64,000 nucleotides of DNA from Ariolimax columbianus (Eukaryota; Mollusca; Gastropoda; Stylommatophora; Arionidae): positions 114,971,264 to 115,035,263 of the forward strand of contig JAVGWX010000003.1 in assembly GCA_036924085.1 (NCBI GenBank). Direction: 5' to 3'. The translations under genes and the position numbers were made by a program. The notes below the pieces were generated by a model that ran no database searches, was not told the DNA's origin, and saw only the letters and a program-made list of their open reading frames with translations. This document shows positions 33,201-44,089 of this stretch, piece by piece. The number at the start of each line of letters is the position of its first letter. Positions within the stretch are counted from its first letter, which is position 1.

Positions 33201-33420
33201 TCATGATGGGTGGTTTCTGCTTTCTTTAAGTGATTGTAATGTTGCTCGTAAGTGAGGTACTTGTGCAGCATATGTAAAAAAAGGTATAGGACTAGCAAGA
33301 CAATAGACTTCAACTGCGCGTCTATAGCTACATCATCTGGGTACAGGACACGACGAAGATCGTAAGGCACAAAGAGAAATAATATAACAAAAAATATTAC
33401 AACAGGACAGAACACGCAAC
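30295..33420 (-). mobile_element. Penelope-like element (RT + GIY-YIG relic)
   Basis: Minus strand in order. 33400-32980: HKYLTYEQHYNHL, then SFHMFPKIHKANKLDKPLLS and CPTELVSNFIDSIF. About 32340-32080: ELVLTLNTFELIGN, then GIKIGSSYACLFTGDLEY and YYRHIDDGISI, the catalytic region of Penelope-type RT (DD present). About 32057-31870: VPFLDMTVSISTAGLSTTVY. About 31740-31560: ILFYHLHILYSEIST and RDRNLRDLLANSSL. 31450-31340: a decayed GIY-YIG end, FALDNKLISRIGCLHG. The 3' terminal segment at 30295-30420 matches the end of the plus-strand copy at 61440-61520. Many frameshifts; a 65-bp array fills the 3' noncoding part. Confidence 0.8.
30500..31240. repeat. 65-bp minisatellite in the Penelope-like 3' region
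   Basis: About eleven highly similar 65-base units, each with CCAAATGACGGACAAAGACA and ACCAGGAGGCGTATGGAGAT. It begins right at the CCTATCCGGC point of the Penelope 3' noncoding sequence. The plus-strand copy (near 61275) has no array there. The high similarity between units suggests recent expansion. Long minus-strand ORFs (30397-31261) are just the array read in three frames. Confidence 0.92.
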
Positions 33421-33542
33421 GCATGATACAGGAGAAAACACTGCAGCTCCTGATGCAGATTTACAGCAAAATACGACATAGAATGGCGATCAGAGAAGAG
33501 AGACATAAGGTCAAATTGATTAGAAAATTAAATATAGTCATG

Positions 33543-34115
33543 TCTACTTCTTCTTTTTCTTCCTCTTCTTCTCCTTCTTTTTCTTTTTCAGCGTTAGTTT
33601 TGAAAAAAGAAGTTGTAGCGAGGCTGTGATATATGCGCCTTTTAGCCCGACATATTCCAGCTGGCTTTTCGAGTCTCTGGTTTGCGTTCCGACTGCGATC
33701 CCGATCTCTTGCCCGGACTAAACTACTGAATAGTTTCCAGGGCCACCATGTGGAAGAGCAATAGGGTATTTATCTTCTATGATGCGTTGACCCTGATTGA
33801 AACAGCCAGCTATGAGTCACTGACGCTAATTGAAACAGTCAGCTAATGAGTCGCTGACCATGATTGAAAGCGAGCTATGAGTCACTGACGCTAATTGAAA
33901 CAGTCAGCTAATGAGTCGCTGACCCTGATTGAAACAGTCAGCTATGAGTCCCTGACCCTGATTGAAACAGCCAGCTATGAGTCACTGATGCTAATTGAAA
34001 CAGTCAGCTAATGAGTCGCTGACCAGGATTGAAACAGCCAGCTATGAGTCCCTGACCCTGATTGAAACAGCCGGATATGAGTCGCTGGCTGATGCATCTT
34101 GGTCCCAATTTAGTC
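33543..34115 (-). mobile_element. Diverged SINE with expanded head array
   Basis: Minus strand starts GGGACCAAGATGCATC (34115). It continues with a tandem array of head units (TCAGCGACTCATAGCTG...TGTTTCAATCAG, 34090-33770) and a body with AATATGTCGGGCTAAAAGGC, and ends in an impure (GAA)n tail at 33600-33545. Flanks ATAGTCATGT and TTAGTCATTT may be a decayed TSD. Confidence 0.7.
33770..34090. repeat. About 30-35-bp array from the SINE head
   Basis: About nine alternating units such as GATTGAAACAGCCAGCTATG plus AGTCACTGACGCTA. The unit is the TCAGCGACCCATAGCTGACT head segment of the SINE family, the same segment that is triplicated at 29215-29305. Confidence 0.85.
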
Positions 34116-36029
34116 ATTTGAGAATCATCGAGAGCAGAAAAAGAAGTAACAGTTGGATAAGAGCTGCTAAGGTTTCTAACTGTGCTCATTGGACAATGGC
34201 GTGGCCTATCACGAGTCTTTACTGAACTGAGCTGGTGATCACGGATATGAGTTTGAACAACGTTCTCTTTTATATTAGAAATGTTGAGAACAAATTGAAT
34301 CCTTTAGTATGTAACACATGAGTACGCAAACTGTATCCTTCCAAAGCATAAAAATGACGACTAACGAGGGTTGCGCATTGGGTTAGCAACCTCATTAAGT
34401 AAAACTATTTGGTACAAAAAAATGACCACTATAAATGCTTTTATACAGACCCTTTTGTAAGGGACTAGCTGTACTGGCCGCCTTATACTTTGTATAGAAT
34501 GAAACGTAGAAAAACGAAGAAGAAGAATTTAACGATGCAAGTGTAAACTACAAAGGTGTATGTTCTAAGAGTGGCATTGCACAAATAAAATATAAGGACT
34601 CGGCGAAACAGGAATAGCCGAAGGCGCAATATTACTGACATCTGTTGAGGTGGGAAAAACCAAGAGAAACATAACGAATATGAACTGCCAAGGCTGATTC
34701 ATGCCAGATTGACATTTAGGGTAAATCATGTGTTTTTTACAAGTTTCGGTTGCGCGTTTTTTCTGTTTATTTACCCTTCAAACTTCTCTGCTGCCTACCC
34801 TTTCCCGCACCATAACGCAGCTAACCAGGAAGACGTTCTGACTAACGTTGATTACGTTCAGATGGAAGGATAAGCCGATACAGCTAGCGTGTCCTGCAGA
34901 ATTTACCTGTTGCCTTTATCGTACTTCAGTACGTCTCTTTAGTCCTTATGGTAGCCACATTTACAGATCAGACTACACTGTTATTGTTCCTGTTGGTTTC
35001 CTTTCAGGAAGTCTTTATACCCTCGGGTTGTTTCCGTGCAACAGAAGGACTTTGGGCGTCTCATTGCTTCTGCTATGCCAGGCTCAGTTCAGAACTTCAA
35101 ATTCAAAAACATGAGTAACTCAGTGACTAGATTTGCGAACTCTAGTGCAGTGATGCGATTCAGCTTGAAATGTTTAACATAACATAAACGGAGACTTTGA
35201 ATTCACTTTTTTTTTCCAGTTTTATTCTCTCCTTGTTCAGTTTTCATTTGTTACTAAGTTGCAGTCCATCAGTTTGCGACTTGCAGGAAAGCCTGAGTCA
35301 AAGCAATGTGTACGTTATTGCAGTGGGGGTTTCTGTAGCAATTTATTTTACATGACGAGGCTGCTAACTACATGTACAGCCCACTTGGCCGCATTTTACA
35401 ACATGCGTGGAATGTTACAGTGGACATATTCTGTACTCCCGTGATCCACACGAGCGTCGTGGCTTTTGGAACTCTGAAAAACTTCAACATTTGATTGTAT
35501 GTGAACCTGTTGCAAACTCCTTTAGCATTCTTAAGGTCAGCAGTCTCAAGCTCACGGCTCGCGATGCTGTCTGATGTGACAGCCAACTATTTGATTAACG
35601 TTTCTGTAGTACACGTTACTAAGGGATAATAACGATTAGGCGAGGCTATAGGCTATTTTATACTCTAAAATAGGCAATCTACCATTTGTTCAAAATAGAA
35701 ACAATGTACAGATCCAGACAGAAAACAAACTCAATGATGCCAGTGTACAAAACAGGAATATCAAAATAAGTGAAACTTTTCATACAAGTAGTACAATGTA
35801 TCACAAAAATCTTAAACAAGATCAAAGCTAAAGCAGGAACAATACTATGGCCCTGGATTTGAATCCTGGTCACTGAATGACCACGATGAACACAAATTAT
35901 CCGTTTTCAGGACTGATTTTCTTAGCGACAGGTTTCTCAACAGCTTCGTCCGATTCCTTTAATCTTTTACACGACTTCTCCCTACAACTAACTCATACAG
36001 GTTTTTTCCACGAAGGTAAAAAGTAAAGT
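34116..36029. other. No gene recognised
   Basis: About 1.9 kb of apparently unique sequence. ORFs (34848-35114, 35259-35444 and others) are short and without recognisable domains. Confidence 0.55.
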
Positions 36030-36300
36030 AAAGTAGCACCTAGCATTACTGCCGTAGAATGTGAGGTATTAGCGATCTCACATTTCAAAGGCTCGGCTTT
36101 ATGAGGGCGGTAGCCATCTCCTCTCCATCGCCGCTTTTACTTCCCGGACTGAATCGGTACCCATTTAAGGCTGGGTCAGCCCTGGCGCTGTTGCGGTTTG
36201 AAAAAACATTTCCGCCTCAACTGGGGAATTAATCCAGGATCACTCAGATGCGAAGCTAACTCGCTAACTACTGCGCTACGCGGTACAAAGGTACCTGAAG
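36030..36300 (-). mobile_element. tRNA-derived SINE
   Basis: Minus strand: A-box-like TAGCGCAGTAGTTAGCGAG, body with CAGCCTTAAATGGGTACCG and GGCTACCGCCCTCATAAAGC, end GATCGCTAATACCTCACATT and a TTACTTTACTTTAC tail. Same family as 24455-24718 and 59777-60047. A 45-bp scrap of it recurs near 37270-37310. Confidence 0.8.
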
Positions 36301-36436
36301 CTTTAAAGTAATTTTCACAACTGCTTTCCTTTGCTGCCTTCTTTAGCGACATATTGTGAAACTTGTAAGTAATCTCATCTTGCAGGAATTTAAACAAATG
36401 GTTTGTTTGTACCACACATGGTAGATCTATCATCAT

Positions 36437-37166
36437 TACTAGGGTCGTTCAAATCCAACTGGGACTTTTTGTTCTAGTTCTACCTGAATTGGTTATAGTG
36501 TTCTTGAACTACGATAATTAGTTAAAGGCACTTGTGTCCTACTACTGCCTACTTGCCATGGGCTAGTTACGTGACAGATAAATAAAATTGGCGGACAACA
36601 CTGTTAGTGCTTGCATGGAACAGCGTGTTGTGATGAAGTTTCTGGTGAAAAAAGGCGTGAAACCTGTGGAAATGTACAAAAGACTGCAATCAAAACACGG
36701 GGATGAGATACTCAGCCGCAGTAAGACATTTGAATGGTGTAAACGTTTTAGAGAAGGTCGCACATGAGTGAGTGATGATCCCCTCATACGATTAATCGTA
36801 CTATGTGCCATCTGTAGCAACTCGACTGGGAGGTATTGCCACATCCACCTTAAAGCCCAGACCTCGCTTAAAACAATTTCCACCGGTTTCAACCCCTAAA
36901 AGAATTCCTGTCAAATCAGTGCATTTTAGCACTGATGACGAGGTGAAACAATGCTATCCTGGATTAGTTCAGACATAGTGATAGGTCTTTCTACGCTGAA
37001 GCTTTTCATGCATTACTTAAACGCTGGGATAAGTGCATGAACGTTACGGGAGATTATATCGACAAATAAATGACATTTTTACTACTTGAGAACAATTTAT
37101 TTTTTAATTACAAAAAAAAAACACACAAAAAAACACGCCCCTATTTGACTTGAACGTCCCTTTTAT
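36437..37166 (+). mobile_element. Internally deleted mariner-like DNA transposon
   Basis: Inverted ends: AGGGTCGTTCAAATCCAACT on the left, and AGGGACGTTCAAGTCAAATA (reverse complement of the right end), both next to TA. Between them, the N-terminal helix-turn-helix of a mariner transposase reads MEQRVVMKFLVKKGVKPVEM then SRSKTFEWCKRFREGRT with a stop. The C-terminal end reads FYAEAFHALLKRWDKCMNVT then GDYIDK. The catalytic DDE/D core is missing, and the element is about 730 bp where intact mariners are about 1.3 kb. Nonautonomous relic. Confidence 0.82.
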
Positions 37167-37424
37167 ATTGACTGATTCTAAAGTAAATCAAGGTTTGTCC
37201 CATAGCCGTTACACTACTGTTAGGGAATTAAGTTGCTAGAGACTTCAGTAAACTAAGTATATCTTATATGGTGGCCAGCTCCTTTCCTCGCCGCCTTTTA
37301 CTTCCCTGGGAGCATGCCAGCTACTTCTTTACAGTTAAGTCGACGGGCGTACCGATAGCAAGACCTGTTTCTTGTATCTTTGTCATGAAAATCAAATGCA
37401 GCTTCGTTTTCCCAGAATGTTAGA

Positions 37425-38895
37425 CTCATACTTAACTTAACTTAACATCTTTATACTGGTTTAGAAGACCCTGCAGAGTCTGTATACAACCAGTTACATT
37501 TACATCACCTTGCTCTAAAATCTATGCGCATCCAGTTTATTCTTAAATGCATTAACTGTCCCTGCCTCCACTACCTCCCCTGGCAATGCATTCCAAGCAG
37601 ACACCACTCTCTGACTAAAAAAATATTTCCTAATATCTAACCTGGACCTCTCTTTAATCAGCTTGTAGCTATGCCCTCGTGTTATTGTAGGTGGCTGTAT
37701 TTTAAAAAAACTTGTTATAGTCTAATTTATCGATTCCTCTGATCATCTTATAAACCTGTATTAAGTCACCACGATTTCTTCTCTCTTCGAGACACTGTAG
37801 GCCGGTTTTTCTGAGTCGTTCCTCATAACTGTAATTCTGGAATCCCACTATCATCTTTGTCGCTCTTTTTTGTATTCTGTCTAGCATGTTTATGTCCCCT
37901 CTATGATAAGGACTCCACACCTGTACACAGTACTCCAATCTAGGTCTAACTAAAGCTTTATACAGTTTGACGATCACTTCCTTGCTCCTATGTTTAATAT
38001 TTCTTTTTATCATACCTAACATTGCATTTGCCTTTTTCACTGCTACCTTAACTTGCTCACTCACCTTTCCTGTATGATCTATTATAACCCCTAGGTCCCT
38101 TTCCTTATCTATCTTTCTAATATTGTTTTCTCCCATTCTGTAATTATGTTCCATATTGGATCTACCCATGTGGATGACTGTACATTTATCTACATTAAAC
38201 TCCATTTGCCAGCTTACAGACCATTCTCGAATTTTATCTAAATCCGACATCAATATATCCACTTCCGCTTTAGATGAGACACTACTGCATAGTTTTGTGT
38301 CATCAGCAAATTTTGCAATCATGGATCTCATATCAATGTCCAAATCATTTATATATATCAAGAACAAAATTGTCCCAAAACCGAGCCCTGTGGCAAACCA
38401 CTTTTCACTTCACTCCACTCAGAGTACTCCTTATTTATGCCCACCCTCTGCCTTCTTCCCGTTAACCAATTTTCAATCCATTTGGCAACTTCGCCACCTA
38501 TTCCATGTGATCTTAACTTTCGAAATAATCTTTGATGAGGTACTCTATCAAAGGCCTTTGCAAAGTCTAGATAAATAACATCCACTGGCTCCCCTTTATC
38601 TATGATTTTAGTAACCTCCTCCATGAATTCTAATAGATTTGTTAAGCATGATCTCCCTCTAGTAAACCCATGCTGACTATTTCTAATTAGATTAAATTTT
38701 TCTAAATGCATTACAATGTTTTCTTTGATTATTGACTCTAACAATTTACAGACTATGCTCGTTAAACTCACCGGTCTATAATTTGCCGGATCTGATTTTT
38801 TGCCTTTTTTTAATAAGGGGATCACTCCTGCATCTTTCCAATCCCGTGGAACAATCCCTTTTGTAAGTGATTGAGAACATAATATAGCCATAATA
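37425..38895 (-). mobile_element. CR1/Rex-like LINE, 5'-truncated, nearly intact RT
   Basis: Minus strand, two frames separated by one frameshift near 38365. First: IVPRDWKDAGVIPLLKKGKK, ANYRPVSLTSIVCKLLESII, QHGFTRGRSCLTNL, YLDFAKAFDRVPHQRL, SGLPQGSVLG. Second: FLIYINDLD, MIAKFADDTKLC (catalytic FADD), RDLGVIIDHTGKVSEQV, LVRPRLEYCVQVWSP, RIQKRATKMIV, RRNRGDLIQVYKMIRG. About 37685-37510 adds RLDIRKYFFSQRVVSAWNAL. The 3' end is a TTAAGTTAAGTTAAG tail. Young: a single shift disrupts an otherwise complete RT. A related scrap lies at 56490-56700. Confidence 0.88.
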
Positions 38896-39242
38896 TGCCC
38901 ATGACCTTCATATCACACTTCATCACATCTTTGAATCCCAATTATGGTCGGCCGAACATCCATAGAGAATATATTTGGGAATGAACTATTAACAGTAGAG
39001 TTGGAGCCTTACTCCCTTACTTCGGAAGGCACATAGGGCCTGGCTAAGACATGTGTGGATAGCTGTTGTTCAGGCTTTAAATCTCCAGGACCGGTGTGGA
39101 TTAACTGCTCACGTTATTGCTAATGTTCAGTGTAACGAAAGAGATGATAATTTGACTACACAAATACATATTATAGACAACTTAGAAATGAATAGAAGTC
39201 ACATTAAGAAGTTTTTCAACAATCGCTTGTTGGATGATGACA

Positions 39243-39396
39243 CTTGCTGAAGTCGGATGTGTTGGACCGAAAGGTGCAAATATCGCTGTAAACTGCGACA
39301 CAACGCATTCCGTTCTCTGGACTACATTCTGATACTTAAGCCCTTTTAGGGTTTGGTAGCGGGAGATTGAGAACGAACGAAGAAGAACAAGAAGAA
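39243..39396 (+). mobile_element. 5'-truncated SINE, TSD GGATGATGACA
   Basis: The 3' half of the GATCAAGATGC SINE family with a GAAGAACAAGAAGAAG tail. A perfect 11-bp repeat flanks it (39232-39242, 39397-39407). Confidence 0.9.
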
Positions 39397-39409
39397 GGAT
39401 GATGACAAG

Positions 39410-40010
39410 GTAATAAATGAATCACCAATTCACTGACTTTGAAATCCAGCAACTGGTCGAGCGGAGTCGGGCGCGAGGACTAGCAGAAGTGTTTTCAACC
39501 AACGAGTCACAGAAAACTCCAGTACCAACACCCTTCGCCAATTACTAAGAGAGACTGGGCACCTATCGGCATGCCTGGATTGCAGTGAATTCTGTTCTTA
39601 AGAATAGAAAGAGTTGGAGAGTAAGATTCAGACGATGGAATTGAGATGATTCAGACACGTCATCGGAATAACGTACAGGGATCATGTCACAGATGTCAAC
39701 ATACGCAGTACAATCCGATAGTTTATTTGATAATATCGAGACCTCATGTCAGTGGAACAAACGCACAAAGATCACTGGCAGGGACATCTGACGCCCACGA
39801 TAGAACGATCTGTGTAATATTAATATAATAGTGAGAGGCACAGTTCCTGGCAGAAAGAAAGAGAGGTCGCTTTTAGATGAGCTAGATAGAAGATGTTCCG
39901 AAATAGACTGACAAAACCTACAGAGAGACTGAAATAGGTGGTATGCAGACATATGGTGACAGTTGGTTCATGATGTAGTGAGATGTGGTACCCTCTACGA
40001 ACTCTTAGAT
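39410..40010 (+). pseudogene. RTE-like LINE C-terminal relic
   Basis: Around 39630-39690 the plus strand resembles a thumb region (FRHVIGITYRDHVTD). Around 39830-39990 it reads IVRGTVPGRKKERSLLDELD, RRCSEID then NRWYADIW, matching the GTVxGRRxRGRxxxxWEDN...NRxxWRxLV tail. Stops in between; weak but colinear. Confidence 0.55.
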
Positions 40011-40019
40011 TACAAAAAA

Positions 40020-40028
40020 GTCGAGGGA

Positions 40029-40060
<32 letters not shown>

Positions 40061-40240
40061 AGAGTGAGAGTGAAAGAAAGACAGAGAGAGAGAGTGCGAG
40101 AGAAAGAGAGAGAGAGAGAAAAAAACAGATTGAGAGAAAGTTAGAAAGAGAGAGAGAGAGAATGAAAGAGGAAGAGAGTGTGAGAGAAAGAGAGAGAGAA
40201 AGAGACAGAGAGAGAGAGAAAGAGAAAGAGAGAGACAGTA
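40020..40240. repeat. (GA)n microsatellite
   Basis: About 220 bp of imperfect GA/CT repeat with occasional AA and GTG interruptions. The Leu/Ser-rich frames on the minus strand are artefacts. Confidence 0.95.
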
Positions 40241-40839
40241 CCAAGAAACACTGACGAGTATTTCATGACAAAATGTCAATCTTCCTGTTTAATGACTTAC
40301 TGATTAGTTATTTTCTTAAAATGAGACGCAATGGCAATGACGTCATCATCTAAAAAAAATGTTTCTTCCCCTAAAAACTTTAAAGTTAAAGTTCAACATT
40401 TAAATTCCCTTCAAACAATATGTGATGAAAGAGTAGATTGTTGGTCACATTTAACATATGATTAATGACAATATCAATTGGAAATGAGAGATGAAACAGT
40501 ACGTATGCAGAAACATGCATTTGTCAAGGAACGAAATAGATCGAACATAAATAATTAACATTTCAGAATGTAGTGAGATTTGGTGCAAAACAGTATTCTA
40601 CCTTGGGAAAGATAAGAATACGTGCTTCTCTTCTGTGGTACAGCCCGGGAACTATTAAATGTGTCTCTGTGTGGCCCTAGAGGTGATTTGAGTTTGCGAC
40701 CCTTCTTTAAGCAATCACTATTTGGCATCTTCATTGGCAGATTGAATGTTATTGATTTGATTTGATTTAAGTTCAGTACAATCCAAACCATCATTATCAC
40801 GAAGGAATGCCCATTTAAAGTACAGTCTCTTTGTTTTTA

Positions 40840-41100
40840 AAATGGGCCAAAGTTATCGAACTGAACAATCACATGAACAGAATCCAACCACAATGAACCC
40901 ATGGAACCAGCTGCAGAACTGTCGATCACCATCTCTTTGAGTGCTCGGTGTTAGAAAAATATAGTCGTTCTCCGAGGTCAGATAAATGGAACACTTTGTA
41001 GGGAACAAACAACTGACAAACACGTCCTGATACCATTCAATTGCTTTGGGGCAATGGACAAGAGACCGAGTGTTCCTTATCCATAAAAACAGCGGGTAGG
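40840..41100 (+). pseudogene. LINE C-terminal fragment (kin of 11791-13188)
   Basis: Plus strand matches 12950-13150: LNNHMNRIQP, then CRTVDHHLFECSVLEKY (Cys/His motif), RSDKWNTL. Stops are present. The stretch 40241-40839 before it holds no recognised gene. Confidence 0.65.
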
Positions 41101-41453
41101 GCGAAAAGGCCAACAATAAATAGTTAGCGTCTGGGTCTGAACTCTGGACTAGCACTGAAGAACACATAACCTTGAAAAATGATGAGAAGGTAAATAGCTA
41201 CGCCAAGAGTTTTGAGCTGACTGGTTTTTTGTTATAGTCAATGACCTGCATGGAGGAACGATTAACGAGAATGAAACAGACAATGAATGAAGTGAGCAAG
41301 CACGCGACGTCGATAGCGACCTCCAACAGGTGACTGTTAGGTAGAATATCAAGATAGTGCCATAGAGACACTGCTGTTGGGCTCGTGGATGAAGTGCTCG
41401 AAATGTTATTATATTGTATTGTGTTTTATGAGGTTGGGTGGCAGTACCCGTCC

Positions 41454-41517
41454 TTCTTCTTCTTCTTCATCGTACGCAGTCAGACATAAACCTTTATTTT
41501 TTCGAAAAAAGCACCGA
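41454..41517 (-). mobile_element. 64-bp LINE 3' end, TSD ACCCGTCC
   Basis: Minus strand is the last part of the Nimb-like LINE (TTTTTTCGAAAAAATAAAGG region, CTGACTGCGTACGATGAAG, (GAA)n). An 8-bp repeat flanks it at 41446-41453 and 41518-41525. Extreme 5' truncation, but the tail and TSD show it is a separate insertion. Confidence 0.78.
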
Positions 41518-41525
41518 ACCCGTCC

Positions 41526-44085
41526 GAACTACCTATCTTCAGTCTGGAATTCCCATTAAGCTGAGTAGACTGCAGTCTAGAACCTCAAGATCGTAGTGGT
41601 GTGACGGGGTCAGAGCAAGGGGATCAATAACAAGTCCACATTTAGCAGCGTTTGAGGATGTTTGGGGCTCATCTACCCCGTTAGTTAGTCTGCTTCTGGT
41701 TGTCCAGGGCCATATTATGTGAGTTGGGCAGCGAAAACCAGGCTCGATTGTTTCCTCCGTTTTGTCATGGATAACTCGGAACTAGACAAGGAGGGATCAG
41801 GTCAGCAAGTGACGGATACATAAACATTGACTCTTATATTCTGTTCGACTTTTCCTACGTCACTGGTTGTTTAGAGGAGGGTATTACTACTTTACACAAG
41901 AGTGGATTGAACACAGAACGCAATAATTGTCCACGATGTGGAAAGTTTAGGATCACGGGATATGCAACCAAATTAAAAAGGCTGAGTCCATCTTTAAAGT
42001 AATGAATCGATGTATTCTAAATGTAGAAGAGCAGATCAGATCCTGAATACATACCTGTAGTTAGATCTGCAGCTGACAGTTCAAGCTCTTGACAGTGGAG
42101 AGCTTCACAGAATAAATCAGACCATCGATGAAGCTGAGACTTGCACCCATTTGCCTCCAGCTGACACTGATTAACTTATTGACCAACTTTAGTTAGTATC
42201 TGTTCGCGAGTGCCAGCCACACAAATGGTCAGAAAGGCAAATTATCTAAACGATAGATTAGTGAGGCAACCGATCAGTGATGCAATAGATCTAAACAATA
42301 TATTATACGTCCAGTGAGCGTCGTATTCTCAACCTCGCAGTCTTGCAGCTGAGAACTATGCTACCCCACCTGCTACTAGACGTCAGTTGATAGTTGGTGC
42401 CGATGCGTCCAAGGAGTTCGTACTCTCAGACTTCTGGTCTCGAAGCTGAGAACTTCGCTGCCCCATTTACTGCTAGACGCTAAGCTGGTACGAATACGGC
42501 CTGAGAGGTTCGCACTTGTAGCTTAACAATCAGAGAACTGTGCAATCTCGAAAGTTTTTTTCATATTACACTGAAACCAGACTGAGCAGATATAACCAAA
42601 GACGAGCGAGCACCGGACGACCGAGGACTAGATGATTTAAAGAGAACAAGAAACATTAGCTAATAGATTGTGTACTATTTTGTAATAGATTCGACAGGCC
42701 CAATAGATACAAATCTCGGATTATGTTGAACAGAGACATATGCAATTTGAATGCAACCTGAGTTATTTGTGCAGTGTCTCTGTGGCGAAGTGGTCGGTCC
42801 ATGATGTCAATTTTTTTCCGCAGTTCCCTGGGTTCATCGCTGAAGCTACGGAGTTCGTGCTTTGTGCGGTGCTCTCGACATCTGTTTGTTTAAAAAAAAT
42901 TAATGTAGCGTAGACTTGTATTTCTGTAATCATGTGAAGCTGTTATGAAATACAATTATTCCTTCTTGTATCTTCTGTAATTGTTAAGAGTTTAATGTTT
43001 AGTCGGTCAGTTTGTGGAAGGAAAGAGAGGAAGAAATTAATTGGTACCTAACTATAAGGTAGCCAACCTGCTACAGTGGCCTTATTTTGGGACCACTGCA
43101 AATTTTAAAAAAATTTAAAAGTTAAAAACACAAAAAAAACAAGGTCTGATCTTTACTTCTAGACATAGATCACACGATGGGTAAGTCCGGCAATGCCTGA
43201 TTATCGTGAAAAGTAAGCAATGTACAATGTTGCGCCTTCGTCGACTGGAGCGTGTTGGAAACGAATGTTTAACCAGATATCTAAGCAGTGAGAACTCGGC
43301 GATCTATCCCTATGTTACTCAGACGTTCCAACTGTTAAATGCATAGGTGATATTGATATGTCCTTGAAATGTTAGTGCAATACACAAAGTGACGACATTA
43401 ACATTCGGGTATATGTACAACTCACACCAACGTCACCAGAAACAACACAGACAAGCACATCTCATTGCCCAATCATTTCGCCGGACAGAAATCCGTGAAT
43501 GTTATTAGGAATGTCTGGCATGACACATTAGACCGTTTGCCAATATCAGTGACGTAAGGGGTAAACTATCTTTGAAGCCCATGAAAGAATTCCTGCGTGG
43601 GTGTTGTGTTATTAAGTCTGAACATTCAGCGGACTTCTGATTTTATTGAAATCATACAACTAAGAAATCCTATTCAGCTCCCTAAGGAGCAACGGTGTTA
43701 AATAAACCCAGCCAAGTCATCCAACGATGACTTATCTGTATTTGTTAGTGTCTTAAGCTTACAGTTATGATGGGGGAGCCAGCTCCACGCTCAGCCCTCC
43801 TTATTCGACTCTTACGACATGCCTGGCAGGTTCAATAGCTACTATTCTGTTCTCCATTCGGACCAGGGTTAATTTTTCGTTTTTATAATTGTCATGACAG
43901 GTAAGATATACTACACAATAGATCAACGCTTACTTGAGAAAATTGCCAGCCGTGTTCATTCATTGTCTCTTTCAGTCTAGGCAGACGATAGTAATTGTGC
44001 TTTGAAAAAAAGGTATACAACTGCAGTCTATGACGGTAATGAATGTGACTTGTAAGACCAATAGGACAGAGAAGCGTCTTCCACA
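41526..44085. other. No gene confidently recognised
   Basis: About 2.5 kb. 42320-42540 holds two diverged copies of a roughly 110-bp segment (AGCTGAGAACT...GCTACCCC). Around 42770-42860 there is a weak tRNA-like stretch. 43020-43100 could be a decayed LTR end, but no paired LTR or gag/pol sequence is present. Confidence 0.45.
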
Positions 44086-44089
44086 GTGT

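Noticed and set aside
41780..42010. Possible DNA transposase N-terminus (NCPRCGKF zinc-finger-like stretch)
   Set aside because: A single CxxC-like motif near 41930 with no catalytic core, inverted ends or TSD nearby; too weak to call.
42300..43150. Possible LTR of a retrotransposon
   Set aside because: No second LTR, no clear TG...CA ends and no gag/pol sequence; only a vague primer-site-like TGGxxxTxTTxGGGA.
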